From Amycolatopsis thailandensis (GTDB lineage: Bacteria > Actinomycetota > Actinomycetes > Mycobacteriales > Pseudonocardiaceae): DNA of 64,000 nt. This document shows, piece by piece, positions 1 to 7,851 of the stretch. The stretch covers positions 26,471 through 90,470 of the forward strand of contig NZ_NMQT01000033.1 of NCBI RefSeq assembly GCF_002234405.1. Reading direction: 5' to 3'. Made by a program: the position numbers and the translations under genes. The notes beneath the pieces are model-generated. The model was given only the letters and a program-made list of their open reading frames with translations, searched no databases and was not told where the DNA came from. Numbering within the stretch: position 1 is the stretch's first letter; each line of letters begins with the position of its first letter.

Positions 1-564
1 CAGCGCCTGATCCTCCTTGGACAGCAGCGCGAGCGTGCCGAACATCGCGGCCATGACCCCGCCGCGATCGATGTCGCCGACGACGACCACGGGCAGGCCG
101 AAGCGCCGCGCCAGCCCCATGTTGACGTAGTCGCCCGCACGCAGGTTGATCTCGGCCGGGCTGCCCGCGCCCTCGCACAGCACGACGTCGAAGCGCGTCC
201 TCAGTGCGGCGAAGGTGTCGAAAGCGATCTCGGCGAGCCCGGCCCGGCCGGTCGCGTACTCCCCCGCCTCCAGCGTGCCGAACGGTTTCCCGAGCGCGAC
301 GACGTGGCTGCGGCGGTCGCTCCCGGGTTTCAGCAGCACCGGGTTCATCGCGGCTTCGGGTTCGACCCGGGCGGCCCGCGCCTGGAGCCATTGCGCGCGG
401 CCGATCTCGGCGCCGTCCGCGCACACCATCGAGTTGTTCGACATGTTCTGCGACTTGAACGGCGCGACCCGCACGCCCCGGCGCGCGAGCCAGCGGCACA
501 ACGCGGCGGTGACCAGGCTCTTGCCCGCGTCCGACGTCGTCCCCGCGACGAGCAGGCCGCTCAC
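1..564 (-). CDS. cobQ: Cobyric acid synthase CobQ (N-terminal part, cut by window edge)
   Basis: CobQ amidates the b, d, e and g side chains of adenosylcobyrinate a,c-diamide with glutamine and ATP in the cytoplasm. The visible 188 residues begin [16 protein letters not shown] (GTG start), a deviant Walker A loop at residues 8-16. The amidotransferase-type signature SQNMSNNS follows, then [12 protein letters not shown] and [10 protein letters not shown] near the cut, as in the DethiobiotinS-like half of CobQ. The C-terminal glutaminase domain lies outside the window. The GTG start at 564 overlaps the stop of cobD by four bases (GTGA), so the two genes are translationally coupled. Identity is clear; only completeness is unknown. 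Confidence 0.95.
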   Translation of the reverse strand, partial: MSGLLVAGTTSDAGKSLVTAALCRWLARRGVRVAPFKSQNMSNNSMVCADGAEIGRAQWLQARAARVEPEAAMNPVLLKPGSDRRSHVVALGKPFGTLEAGEYATGRAGLAEIAFDTFAALRTRFDVVLCEGAGSPAEINLRAGDYVNMGLARRFGLPVVVVGDIDRGGVMAAMFGTLALLSKEDQAL

Positions 565-1493
565 CGGGTGACCGCGACCGCGACGGCGAGCGCGGCGAGA
601 CCGACCACGCGCGACAGCCGGACGGCGCGGCGCACGTCCACCGGTTCCGGTTCGCGGCCCTCGCCGAGGACACCGCGGCTTTCGGTGCGGCCGCCATAGC
701 TGTTCGTCCCGCCCAGCCGGACCCCGAGCGCGCCCGCGAAGGCGGCCTCGACCTGGCCGGCGTTGGGGCTCGGATGATGTTTCCCGTCGCGGCGCCAGAC
801 ACGGAACGCGGATCCGGCGAACCCGCCCGCGAGCGGGGCGGCCGCCACGGTCAGCGCCGCGCCGACGCGGGAGGGCACCAGGTTCGCCAGGTCGTCGGTC
901 CTGGCCGACGCCCAGCCGAAGTTGGCGTATTTCGGCGAGCGGTAGCCGACCATCGCGTCGAGGGTGTTGAGCGCGCGGTAGCCCAGCAGACCGGGGATCC
1001 CGGCGACCGCTCCCCACAGCAACGGCGCGACGACGGCGTCCGAAGTGTTCTCCGCGATGGACTCCGTGGTGGCGCGCGCGAGTTGTCCGGTGTCGAGATC
1101 GGTGGCGTCGCGAGCGCACAGATGCGACAGCCGCCGTCGCGCGGCGGGCAGGTCGCCCTCGTCGAGCAGCCGGGCCATGTGCGCGCCCTCGGCCGCGAGC
1201 CCCCGGCCGCCCAGAACCACCCAGGTGGACGCCGCGGTGAGCGCGAACCGCGCGAAAGGACGCTTTCGGGTCACGAGCTGGGCCACGACACCCAATCCGG
1301 TGACGGTGCCCGCGCAGACGGCGGTGTACGCCGCGCCCCGTACCTTCGAATCGACCCAAACCCGCTGCTCAAGGGCTTGCGCGGCGCGGCCGAAGCCCGC
1401 GACGGGATGCCTTCGCCGTGGATCTCCGAACACGGCGTCGGCGACGTAGCCGGTAACGAGTCCGGCTGCGGTGGCGGCTTGTCGGAGTGGCAC
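561..1493 (-). CDS. cobD: Adenosylcobinamide-phosphate synthase CobD/CbiB
   Basis: This integral membrane enzyme joins (R)-1-amino-2-propanol phosphate to adenosylcobyrate. The protein carries the family hallmarks [15 protein letters not shown] near the N-terminus, [15 protein letters not shown] in the middle and [15 protein letters not shown], with several hydrophobic segments. The GTG at 1493 (VPLRQAA) is preferred because it gives the usual length of about 310 residues. An in-frame upstream start at 1547 would overlap the divergent cobU start. cobQ follows with a four-base overlap. No clear Shine-Dalgarno sequence precedes 1493, so the start is less certain than the identity. Confidence 0.9.
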   Translation of the reverse strand: MPLRQAATAAGLVTGYVADAVFGDPRRRHPVAGFGRAAQALEQRVWVDSKVRGAAYTAVCAGTVTGLGVVAQLVTRKRPFARFALTAASTWVVLGGRGLAAEGAHMARLLDEGDLPAARRRLSHLCARDATDLDTGQLARATTESIAENTSDAVVAPLLWGAVAGIPGLLGYRALNTLDAMVGYRSPKYANFGWASARTDDLANLVPSRVGAALTVAAAPLAGGFAGSAFRVWRRDGKHHPSPNAGQVEAAFAGALGVRLGGTNSYGGRTESRGVLGEGREPEPVDVRRAVRLSRVVGLAALAVAVAVTR

Positions 1494-1529
1494 GTGGCGA
1501 ACCGTAGCGCGTGCACGAGAATGCGGGGT

Positions 1530-2135
1530 ATGACCAAGCTGACGCATCGCCTCGCGGGGGTTCTCGAGTCCCTCGCGAGGGCACTTCGCCGCTACTCGCG
1601 CGACGACGGCAAGGTGCTGATACTGGGCGGCGTCCGCTCTGGGAAGTCACACCACGCCGAGGGCCTCGCGTCCCGCCACCCGCACCTGACCTACGTCGCG
1701 CCCGGACTGCCGCCGAGCGCCGACGATCCCGAATGGGCCGCCCGGGTGGCCGCGCACCGCGCGCGACGGCCCGCCAACTGGAAGACGATCGAGACCACCG
1801 ATCTGGCCACGGTGCTGCGCACGGCGACGCATCCGCTGCTCATCGACTGCCTCGGCACCTGGATCAGCCGGGTGCTCGACGAGGTCGGCGCCTGGGAGCA
1901 GCGCAAGGGCTGGGAACGGCGGCTCGACGACCGGCTGGAGGACTTCCTGGCGGCGTGGGCGCAGGCCGACGTGCCGGTGATCGCGGTCAGCAACGAGGTC
2001 GGCAGCGGTGTGGTGCCCGCGACGGTGTCCGGGCGCGTGTTCCGTGATGTGCTGGGCGCGTTGAACAACCGGGTGTCCGCCGTGTCCGACCGGACCGTGC
2101 TGGTCGTCGCCGGACGGATGCTGGACCTGCCTTAG
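1530..2135 (+). CDS. cobU: Bifunctional adenosylcobinamide kinase / GTP:adenosylcobinamide-phosphate guanylyltransferase CobU
   Basis: CobU phosphorylates adenosylcobinamide and then makes AdoCbi-GDP in nucleotide-loop assembly. The Walker A motif GGVRSGKS lies at about residues 33-40, LLIDCLGTWISR is the typical central motif, and NEVGSGVVPA lies near the end. The roughly 25-residue leader before the P-loop is longer than in enterobacterial CobU. ATG at 1521 (MRGM) or an internal GTG at 1614 are alternative starts. It is divergent from cobD and 11 bases ahead of cobT, forming a cobU-cobT-cobS operon for late assembly. Confidence 0.92.
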   Translation: MTKLTHRLAGVLESLARALRRYSRDDGKVLILGGVRSGKSHHAEGLASRHPHLTYVAPGLPPSADDPEWAARVAAHRARRPANWKTIETTDLATVLRTATHPLLIDCLGTWISRVLDEVGAWEQRKGWERRLDDRLEDFLAAWAQADVPVIAVSNEVGSGVVPATVSGRVFRDVLGALNNRVSAVSDRTVLVVAGRMLDLP

Positions 2136-2146
2136 GGAGCCTGACG

Positions 2147-3166
2147 ATGTCTTTCGCCATCCCCACCCCGGACGCCGCCGCCGAAGCCACCGCACGCGCC
2201 AGGCTCGACGGCCTGGTCAAGCCGCTGGGTTCGCTCGGCAGGCTCGAAGACCTGGCGGCCTGGCTCAGCGCGGCCCACGGCACCGTCCCGCCGCGGCCGC
2301 TCGACGACGTCCGCGTGGTCGTGTTCGCCGGTGACCACGGGGTTTCCGGGATGTCGGCGTATCCGCGCGAGGTCACCGCGGCGATGGTCCGGGTGTTCCT
2401 GGCGGGGAAGAGCGGCGTCGGCGTGCTGGCCGCGCTGTCCGGGGCGAAGGTGCGGGCGCTGGACATCGCCGTGGACTGGGACGGCGCGGACGTGCCCGCC
2501 GAGGTCACCGCGCACAAGGTCCGGCGGGGTTCCGGTTCGATCGACGTCGAGGACGCGCTCGACGAGGGCGAGGCGCGGACGGCGTTCGAGCACGGGCTGG
2601 CGATCGCGGACGAGGAGATCGACGGCGGCGCGGACCTGCTCATCCCCGGTGACATGGGGATCGGCAACACGACGATCTGCGCGGCCGTGGTCGCTTCGGT
2701 GCTCGGCCTGGCGGCGGAAGAGGTCGTCGGCACGGGCACCGGGATCGACGAAGACGGGCGAGCGCGGAAGGTCGCGGTCGTCGAGGCGGCGCTGACCAGG
2801 GCCGGTGCGGTGAAGGACCCCTTCGCGGTGTTGACCGCTCTCGGCAGCGCCTGTCTCGCCGCGACGGCGGGTTTTCTCGTGCAGGCCGCCGTTCGCGGGG
2901 TGCCGGTGCTGCTCGACGGCGTGTTCTCCGGGGCCGCCGCGCTCATCGCGCGCGAGATCGCGCCGGGCGCCGAGCAGTGGTGGCTGGCCGGACACCGGTC
3001 GACAGAGCCTTCGCAGGCGTACGCGTTGAAGGCGCTCGGGCTGGAGCCGATCCTCGACCTCGGGCTGCGGCTCGGCGAGGGCAGCGGCGCCGTACAAGCG
3101 GTGCCGACGCTGCGGGCGGCGCGGGCGATCCTCGCGGACATGGGCCTGCTGGCGGATCTGGCTTGA
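2147..3166 (+). CDS. cobT: Nicotinate-nucleotide:dimethylbenzimidazole phosphoribosyltransferase CobT
   Basis: CobT activates the lower ligand by forming alpha-ribazole phosphate from dimethylbenzimidazole and nicotinate mononucleotide. The 339-residue length is standard. Visible motifs are AGDHGVSGMSAYP at about 61-73, PGDMGIGNTT at 167-176, LLDGVFSGAAAL at 255-266 and LGEGSGA near 309-315, where Glu311 matches the catalytic glutamate of the Salmonella enzyme. An AGGGAG-type ribosome binding site precedes the ATG. The stop overlaps the proposed TTG start of cobS. Confidence 0.97.
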   Translation: MSFAIPTPDAAAEATARARLDGLVKPLGSLGRLEDLAAWLSAAHGTVPPRPLDDVRVVVFAGDHGVSGMSAYPREVTAAMVRVFLAGKSGVGVLAALSGAKVRALDIAVDWDGADVPAEVTAHKVRRGSGSIDVEDALDEGEARTAFEHGLAIADEEIDGGADLLIPGDMGIGNTTICAAVVASVLGLAAEEVVGTGTGIDEDGRARKVAVVEAALTRAGAVKDPFAVLTALGSACLAATAGFLVQAAVRGVPVLLDGVFSGAAALIAREIAPGAEQWWLAGHRSTEPSQAYALKALGLEPILDLGLRLGEGSGAVQAVPTLRAARAILADMGLLADLA

Positions 3167-3909
3167 TCGCCGACGCGCTGAAAATGGCCGTCGGGACCCT
3201 GACCACGGTCCGGGTCCCGGCGCCGAAGCTGATCGACCGGCGGGTGGCGGGCGCCGCGATGGTGCTCGCTCCGCCGGCCGTCGTCCCGCTCGCCGCCGTC
3301 GCCGCGGTGATCGTCTTCCTTGGCGAGCTGATCGGTTTGCCCGCTTTCGCGTCGGCGGCGCTCGCGGTGGGCGCGGTGGCGCTGGGCAGCCGCGGGCTCC
3401 ATCTGGACGGGCTCGCCGACACGGCCGACGGACTCGGCGCCTCCTACGACCGCGAACGGGCGCTGGAAGTCATGCGGCGCGGGGATTCCGGGCCGACCGG
3501 GGTCGCGACCCTCGTGCTGGTGCTGCTCGTCCAGGTCGGCGCGCTGGCCGGGGCGATCTCGGCGGGCCACGGGGTCGCGGCGGCCGCGCTCGCGGTCTTC
3601 GCCGGACGCGGTGTGCTCTCGCTGTGCTGCGCGCGCGGTGTCCCCTCGGCCCGCCCGGACGGGCTGGGCGCGACCGTCGCCGGCTCGGTGCCGGTGTGGA
3701 CGGCCGCGGTGGTGTTCGCCGTCCTCGCGGGCGCGGCGGCGCTCGTTCTTCCGTGGTGGCACGGGCTTGTCGCGGTGGCGCTGGGGTATCTGGCCGCGTC
3801 GGCGCTGCTGGCGCGGTGCGTCCAGCGGTTGGGCGGGATCACCGGGGACGTGCTCGGTGGCTGCGTCGAGGTGGCCGTCGCGGGCGTTCTGCTGGGCTTG
3901 TCCTTCTGA
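3163..3909 (+). CDS. cobS: Adenosylcobinamide-GDP ribazoletransferase (cobalamin synthase) CobS
   Basis: CobS is a membrane enzyme that joins AdoCbi-GDP to alpha-ribazole(-phosphate), the last step of cobalamin assembly. It has the diagnostic RGLHLDGLADTADGLGA segment (Mg/substrate binding) followed by MRRGDSGPTG, and long alanine/valine-rich hydrophobic stretches for about six membrane helices. The start was taken as TTG at 3163, overlapping the cobT stop (TTGA), giving 248 residues. ATG at 3184 is the alternative. A perfect hairpin at 3926-3950 lies just after the stop. Confidence 0.93.
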   Translation: MIADALKMAVGTLTTVRVPAPKLIDRRVAGAAMVLAPPAVVPLAAVAAVIVFLGELIGLPAFASAALAVGAVALGSRGLHLDGLADTADGLGASYDRERALEVMRRGDSGPTGVATLVLVLLVQVGALAGAISAGHGVAAAALAVFAGRGVLSLCCARGVPSARPDGLGATVAGSVPVWTAAVVFAVLAGAAALVLPWWHGLVAVALGYLAASALLARCVQRLGGITGDVLGGCVEVAVAGVLLGLSF

Positions 3910-3925
3910 GCCGGCGAGGTCGCGA

Positions 3926-3950
3926 TGCCCCCAATGTGGCATTGGGGGCA
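3926..3950. terminator. Perfect palindrome between convergent genes
   Basis: Arms TGCCCCCAATG and CATTGGGGGCA (11 bases each) flank a three-base loop. It sits between the stops of cobS (+) and the membrane protein gene (-) and has no U-tract, as is common for actinobacterial intrinsic-type terminators. A bidirectional terminator is inferred. Confidence 0.7.
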
Positions 3951-3963
3951 CTTACGCGCGGGG

Positions 3964-4605
3964 TCAGGAGGGTTCCGGGGCGGCGTCGGCCGTGAGCTTC
4001 TCGTCGATCTCCGGGATCCAGAAGCACAGTTCGAGGGTCTTCATCCCGGCCCAGAGACTGAGCTTCCGGGCCTGCGCGACCAAGGTGAGCGACGCGGACA
4101 GGAGCAGCACCGCGAGCACCGCCGCGACGAACGGATGTTTCCCGGCGAAGATCTCGACGATCGCCGCGACCGCGCCCAGCAGCAACGGCGGCGCGCAGTT
4201 GCGCACCATGAGCCCGGACGCGCGCAGCCTCGTGACGTCGACCGCGACCTCCTTGTCGTGCAGTTGCAGCGCGCACAGCAGGAGATGCGTGTTCTCCTTC
4301 AGGAACGCACGGTCCTTCGCCGCAGGCGAGCGCTGGAGGAACAGCTCGACGGGATTCCGGTCGCGCCGGCGCGGCACGATCCGCTCCAGCGCCTCGCCGA
4401 GCGGATAGGCCAGATAGCCCAGCAGGAAACTCAGCACCACGATGACGACGACCAGCATCACGGTCGGCACGCCACCGATGCTCGCGGCGGTCAGGATGTG
4501 GAGCTTCGCCCCGAGGTAGCCGAAGAACGCGACGTACAGCGCGCCCGGGATGGTGTAGGCGAAGAGATCGAAGACGCCGATCACGAAGTTCACCGGCTCA
4601 TCCAA
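3964..4605 (-). CDS. Hypothetical integral membrane protein
   Basis: The family of this 213-residue protein is not recognised. It has hydrophobic segments at about residues 8-30, 45-70 and 140-185 (the last probably two helices). A charged middle region (RRRDRNPVELFLQR and following) is probably cytoplasmic. It is convergent with cobS and separated from it by a perfect palindrome. About 290 bases of mostly repeat-bearing intergenic DNA separate it from the cobC 3' end, so it is probably its own transcription unit. Nothing in the sequence links it to cobalamin. Composition matches its neighbours. Confidence 0.75.
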   Translation of the reverse strand: MDEPVNFVIGVFDLFAYTIPGALYVAFFGYLGAKLHILTAASIGGVPTVMLVVVIVVLSFLLGYLAYPLGEALERIVPRRRDRNPVELFLQRSPAAKDRAFLKENTHLLLCALQLHDKEVAVDVTRLRASGLMVRNCAPPLLLGAVAAIVEIFAGKHPFVAAVLAVLLLSASLTLVAQARKLSLWAGMKTLELCFWIPEIDEKLTADAAPEPS

Positions 4606-4684
4606 CCACCTCGGGGTGTGGTCGTGAGTGACGATTCGGGTTGGTGGGCCGCGAGGTTGAAGGTGTCAGGTCGGGTCGCGAAGT

Positions 4685-4735
4685 CCGTGAAGGCCTCCTT
4701 CCCTACTTTCAGGGTAGGGAAGGAGGCCTTCACGG
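4685..4735. terminator. Perfect 22-base-arm palindrome downstream of cobC
   Basis: The arms (left 4685-4706, right 4714-4735) are perfect complements around a seven-base loop, with the core GAAGGCCTCCTTCCCTAC. It is one of several GAAGG/CCTTC-rich palindromes in the window. It lies in the 294-base gap (4606-4899) between the membrane protein gene and cobC and probably stops cobC transcription. The rest of that gap holds only the TCGCGTG units listed next and no ORF I can support. Confidence 0.65.
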
Positions 4736-4846
4736 CTCGGTGCTGGGAATGCCCCTCCGCCGGGCATACCCCTCGGTGGGAGAGCGTCGCGGCCCGGCCC
4801 ACTGACCAGCCTTACCACTCACGACCTGTACCGGGCCGGAAGGCGT

Positions 4847-4902
4847 GACTCGCGTGATCAGAGACGTGACTCGCGTGATTGAGCGGCGAACTCGCGTGAT
4901 CA
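4847..4902. repeat. Three ACTCGCGTGAT units at the cobC 3' end
   Basis: Three direct copies of ACTCGCGTGAT start near 4848, 4869 and 4890, about 21 bases apart. The last runs into the stop codon of cobC. The same unit recurs in both orientations at 48231-48387. Function is unknown; it looks like an intergenic repeat family. Confidence 0.7.
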
Positions 4903-5916
4903 GACGGACGACAACACCTCGGCGAGGGCGGCCAGGAACCGGTCCACCGTCTCCCGGTCCCGCACGGCGATCCGCAGGTAGCGCGAGTCCAAGCCCGGGA
5001 AGGTGTCCCCGCGCCGGACCGCGAAACCGTGCTCCCGCAACCGTTCCCGAACCGCGTCGGCACCGGGAAGGCGCGCGAGCACGAAAGGACCGCGCGGCTC
5101 CCCCGGCACCTCGACGCCCAGCGCGGTCAGGCCCGAGACCAGGTACTCCCGGTCTGATTCCGCCGACACCGCGAGCTTCTCGGCTTCTTCCAGCGCCGCC
5201 GGACGGCAGCACGCCACCACGGCGACGGCGGCGAGTGAGGACACAGACCAGGGCGGCTGGACCGCGCGCAGACTGTCCACAACGGACTTCTCCGCCAGGA
5301 CGTATCCGGCGCGCAGCCCGGCGATCCCCCAGGTTTTCGTCAGGCTCCGGAGGACGGCGAAACCTGGTTGTCCCGCAACGCTTTCGGTCTCGCCGGGAAC
5401 GGCGTCGAGGAAGGCTTCGTCGACGACGACCAGTCGGCCGGGACGGCGCAAAGCGAGCAGGTCCGCGGCCGGATGCAGCACCGAAGTCGGGTTCGTGGGG
5501 TTCCCGACGTAGACCAGGTCGGCCTCTTCGGGAACGGATCCGAGGCGGAAGCCGTCGTCATCGGAAAGCAGCACCCGGTGCACGGGATGGCCTGCCGCGC
5601 GAAGGGCGGCTTCGGGTTCGGTGAACTGCGGATGCACGACCACCGCGTGCGCAGGTCGCAACGCCGTGGCCAGCAGCGTGAAGGCCTCGGCCGCGCCCGA
5701 AGTCACCAGCACCTGGGACTCCGGCAACCCGTGCCGCCGGGCCACCGCGGTCATCGCGGCGGTGACGTCCGGATACGCGGCCAGGTCGTCCAGGGCCGCC
5801 GCCAGTTCGGCGCGCAGCCAGGCGGGCGGCGCGGGGAGCCGGACGTTGACCGCCAGATCGACGAGCCCTTCGCCGACCTCGCGGTCTCCGTGGTGCCAGA
5901 GGTCGTAGTCAGCCAT
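4900..5916 (-). CDS. cobC: Aminotransferase CobC (L-threonine-O-3-phosphate decarboxylase-like)
   Basis: This class I/II PLP enzyme is expected to make the (R)-1-amino-2-propanol phosphate linker used by CobD. Motifs include VTSGAAEAFTLLA, YVGNPTNPTSVL (Asn contact to PLP), LVVVDEAFLDAV (Asp to the pyridine nitrogen) and SLTKTWGIAGLRAGY, whose lysine forms the Schiff base. ATG at 5916 (MADYDLWHHGD) overlaps the cobB stop by eight bases. A longer upstream frame is not credible because it runs through cobB. The position after cobO-cobB supports the cobalamin role over a histidinol-phosphate role. Confidence 0.88.
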   Translation of the reverse strand: MADYDLWHHGDREVGEGLVDLAVNVRLPAPPAWLRAELAAALDDLAAYPDVTAAMTAVARRHGLPESQVLVTSGAAEAFTLLATALRPAHAVVVHPQFTEPEAALRAAGHPVHRVLLSDDDGFRLGSVPEEADLVYVGNPTNPTSVLHPAADLLALRRPGRLVVVDEAFLDAVPGETESVAGQPGFAVLRSLTKTWGIAGLRAGYVLAEKSVVDSLRAVQPPWSVSSLAAVAVVACCRPAALEEAEKLAVSAESDREYLVSGLTALGVEVPGEPRGPFVLARLPGADAVRERLREHGFAVRRGDTFPGLDSRYLRIAVRDRETVDRFLAALAEVLSSV

Positions 5917-7243
5917 GGGCGTGGACAGCGGCGGCGAACCGCTCCGCGAGTTCGGGGTAGCCCGCCCAGTGGACGTGCAGGTACGACGCGTGCAGCGACG
6001 CCGACGCGAAACCGTCGGGGGTGCGGTCCCAGCCCCAGGCGGGTGTCGGACCACTGCCGGGTTCGACGATCGTGCGGTGGAACTCGTGGCCCGTGACGCG
6101 CTGTCCGGCGACGGTCAGCACGGTGTCCGCGGGCGAGAAAGCCTTGCGGTAGCCGAGTTTCCCGCGTTTGGTCATGGTGGCCGAAGCGTCGAGGACACCG
6201 GTCATCGGCATCCCGTCGATGTCCTGGCACAGGTACAGCAGCCCGGCGCATTCGGCCACGACGGGCATTCCGTCGCCGACAGCGCGAGCCACCGCGGTCC
6301 GCAACGGGACGTTCGCCGACAGCTCTTCGGCGTGCACCTCGGGGAAGCCGCCGCCGAAGTACAGCCCGGCGCAGCCCTCCGGAAGTTCCTTGTCCTGCAA
6401 CGGATCCACCTCGACGACGTCGACACCGGCGGCGGCGAGCAGTTCGTCGGCCTCGGTGTAGCGGAAGGTGAACGCCGGACCGGCCGCGACGGCGACGACC
6501 GAACGCCGTCCGTCATGCGCGAGCGAAGGCCGCCAAGGCTCGCCTGAAAGCCGGGGCGCCGAGCGCGCGACCTGGACGACGGCGCCGAGGTCGACGCCTT
6601 CGCTGATCCATCCGGCCAGTTCCGGCAGCAGCCGCTCCGACTCGCTCGCCCGTTCCGCCGCCGGGACCAGACCGAGGTGACGGCTGGGCGCGTGGATCTC
6701 TTCGTTGCGGTACAACGTTCCCAGCAGCGGGACGCCGGTCGCCTCCAGCGCGGTGACGATCTCGTCCGCGTGCCGCTGCGAGCCCAGCTTGTTCAGGATG
6801 ACCCCGGCGAGCCGGACGCGGGTGTCGTACTGCGCGAACCCGAGCACGGTCGCCGCGACACTGCGCGACGCAGCCGAGGCGTCCACCACCAGCACGACCG
6901 GGGCGTCCAGCAGTCGCGCGACATGCGCCGTCGACGCGTAGCCCTCGGTGCCCAGCGCCCCGTCGAACAGGCCCATCACGCCTTCGATGATCGCGATGTC
7001 GGCCCCGGCGGAACCGTGCCGCAGCAACGGGATCAGCTGATCCTCGCCTTGCAGGAACGGGTCGAGGTTGCGGGCGGGCCGCCCGGTGGCCAGCGCGTGG
7101 TAGCTCGGGTCGATGAAGTCGGGCCCGACCTTGTGCCCGGACACCTTCAGCCCTCGCGCGCGCAACGCCGCCATGAGACCCGCGGCGATCGTGGTCTTGC
7201 CGTGCCCGGACCCGGGCGCGGCGACGACCACGCGATTCACCAT
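5909..7243 (-). CDS. cobB: Cobyrinate a,c-diamide synthase CobB
   Basis: CobB amidates the a and c carboxylates of hydrogenobyrinate (or cobyrinate) with glutamine and ATP. The 444-residue protein starts with a P-loop, APGSGHGKTT, at about residues 9-18. It continues with GHKVGPDFIDPSYH and IEGVMGLFDG, and ends in a glutaminase domain with YFGGGFPEVHAEEL and the nucleophile context VVAECAGLLYL near residue 329. The ATG at 7243 overlaps the cobO stop by seven bases, and cobC overlaps its own stop, so cobO-cobB-cobC is tightly coupled. Confidence 0.97.
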   Translation of the reverse strand: MVNRVVVAAPGSGHGKTTIAAGLMAALRARGLKVSGHKVGPDFIDPSYHALATGRPARNLDPFLQGEDQLIPLLRHGSAGADIAIIEGVMGLFDGALGTEGYASTAHVARLLDAPVVLVVDASAASRSVAATVLGFAQYDTRVRLAGVILNKLGSQRHADEIVTALEATGVPLLGTLYRNEEIHAPSRHLGLVPAAERASESERLLPELAGWISEGVDLGAVVQVARSAPRLSGEPWRPSLAHDGRRSVVAVAAGPAFTFRYTEADELLAAAGVDVVEVDPLQDKELPEGCAGLYFGGGFPEVHAEELSANVPLRTAVARAVGDGMPVVAECAGLLYLCQDIDGMPMTGVLDASATMTKRGKLGYRKAFSPADTVLTVAGQRVTGHEFHRTIVEPGSGPTPAWGWDRTPDGFASASLHASYLHVHWAGYPELAERFAAAVHAHG

Positions 7244-7851
7244 TCGATGCCTCGCTGGCCCTTTTGCCCGGCGTCCATCGGATGCTTCACCTTGGTCATC
7301 TCGGTGACCAGGTCCGCCGCCTCGATCAGCTCCGGCGGCGCGTACCGGCCGGTGATCACGACATGCTGGTGGCCGGGACGCGAAGTCAGCGTCGAGACGA
7401 CGTCGTCGACTTCGAGCCAGCCCCATTTGAGCAGGTAGCTGAACTCGTCGAGGACGTAGAAGTCGTGGGTCTCGGCGGCGAGACGGCGTTTGATCTCGGC
7501 CCAGCCCTCGCGGGCGTTGGCGGCGTGGTCCTCGTCGGACCCGGACTTGCGCGCCCAGCTCCAGCCCTCGCCCATCTTGTGCCACTCGACAGCGCCGCCC
7601 TGACCGGTGTCTTCGTGCAGCTTGCCGAGCGCGCGGAACGCGGCTTCCTCGCCGACACGCCATTTCGCCGACTTGACGAACTGGAACACGCCGATCGACC
7701 AGCCCTGGTTCCACGCGCGCAACGCCATCCCGAACGCGGCCGTGGACTTCCCCTTCATCTCGCCGGTGTGCACGGCGAGCAAGGGACGGTTGCGGCGCTG
7801 GCGGGTGGTGAGCCCGTCGTTCGGCACCGTTTCCGGTTTGCCCTGGGGCAT
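7237..7851 (-). CDS. cobO: Cob(I)yrinic acid a,c-diamide adenosyltransferase CobO
   Basis: CobO transfers the adenosyl group of ATP to cob(I)yrinate a,c-diamide, forming the cobalt-carbon bond. The 204-residue protein has the CobA/CobO/PduO-type P-loop HTGEMKGKST at about 28-37, FVKSAKWRVGEE, and the FYVLDEFSYLLKWGWL motif (Walker B-like). It ends GQKGQRGIEW, a typical CobO tail. The ATG shares one base with the stop of the upstream chelatase gene (TAATG). Confidence 0.97.
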   Translation of the reverse strand: MPQGKPETVPNDGLTTRQRRNRPLLAVHTGEMKGKSTAAFGMALRAWNQGWSIGVFQFVKSAKWRVGEEAAFRALGKLHEDTGQGGAVEWHKMGEGWSWARKSGSDEDHAANAREGWAEIKRRLAAETHDFYVLDEFSYLLKWGWLEVDDVVSTLTSRPGHQHVVITGRYAPPELIEAADLVTEMTKVKHPMDAGQKGQRGIEW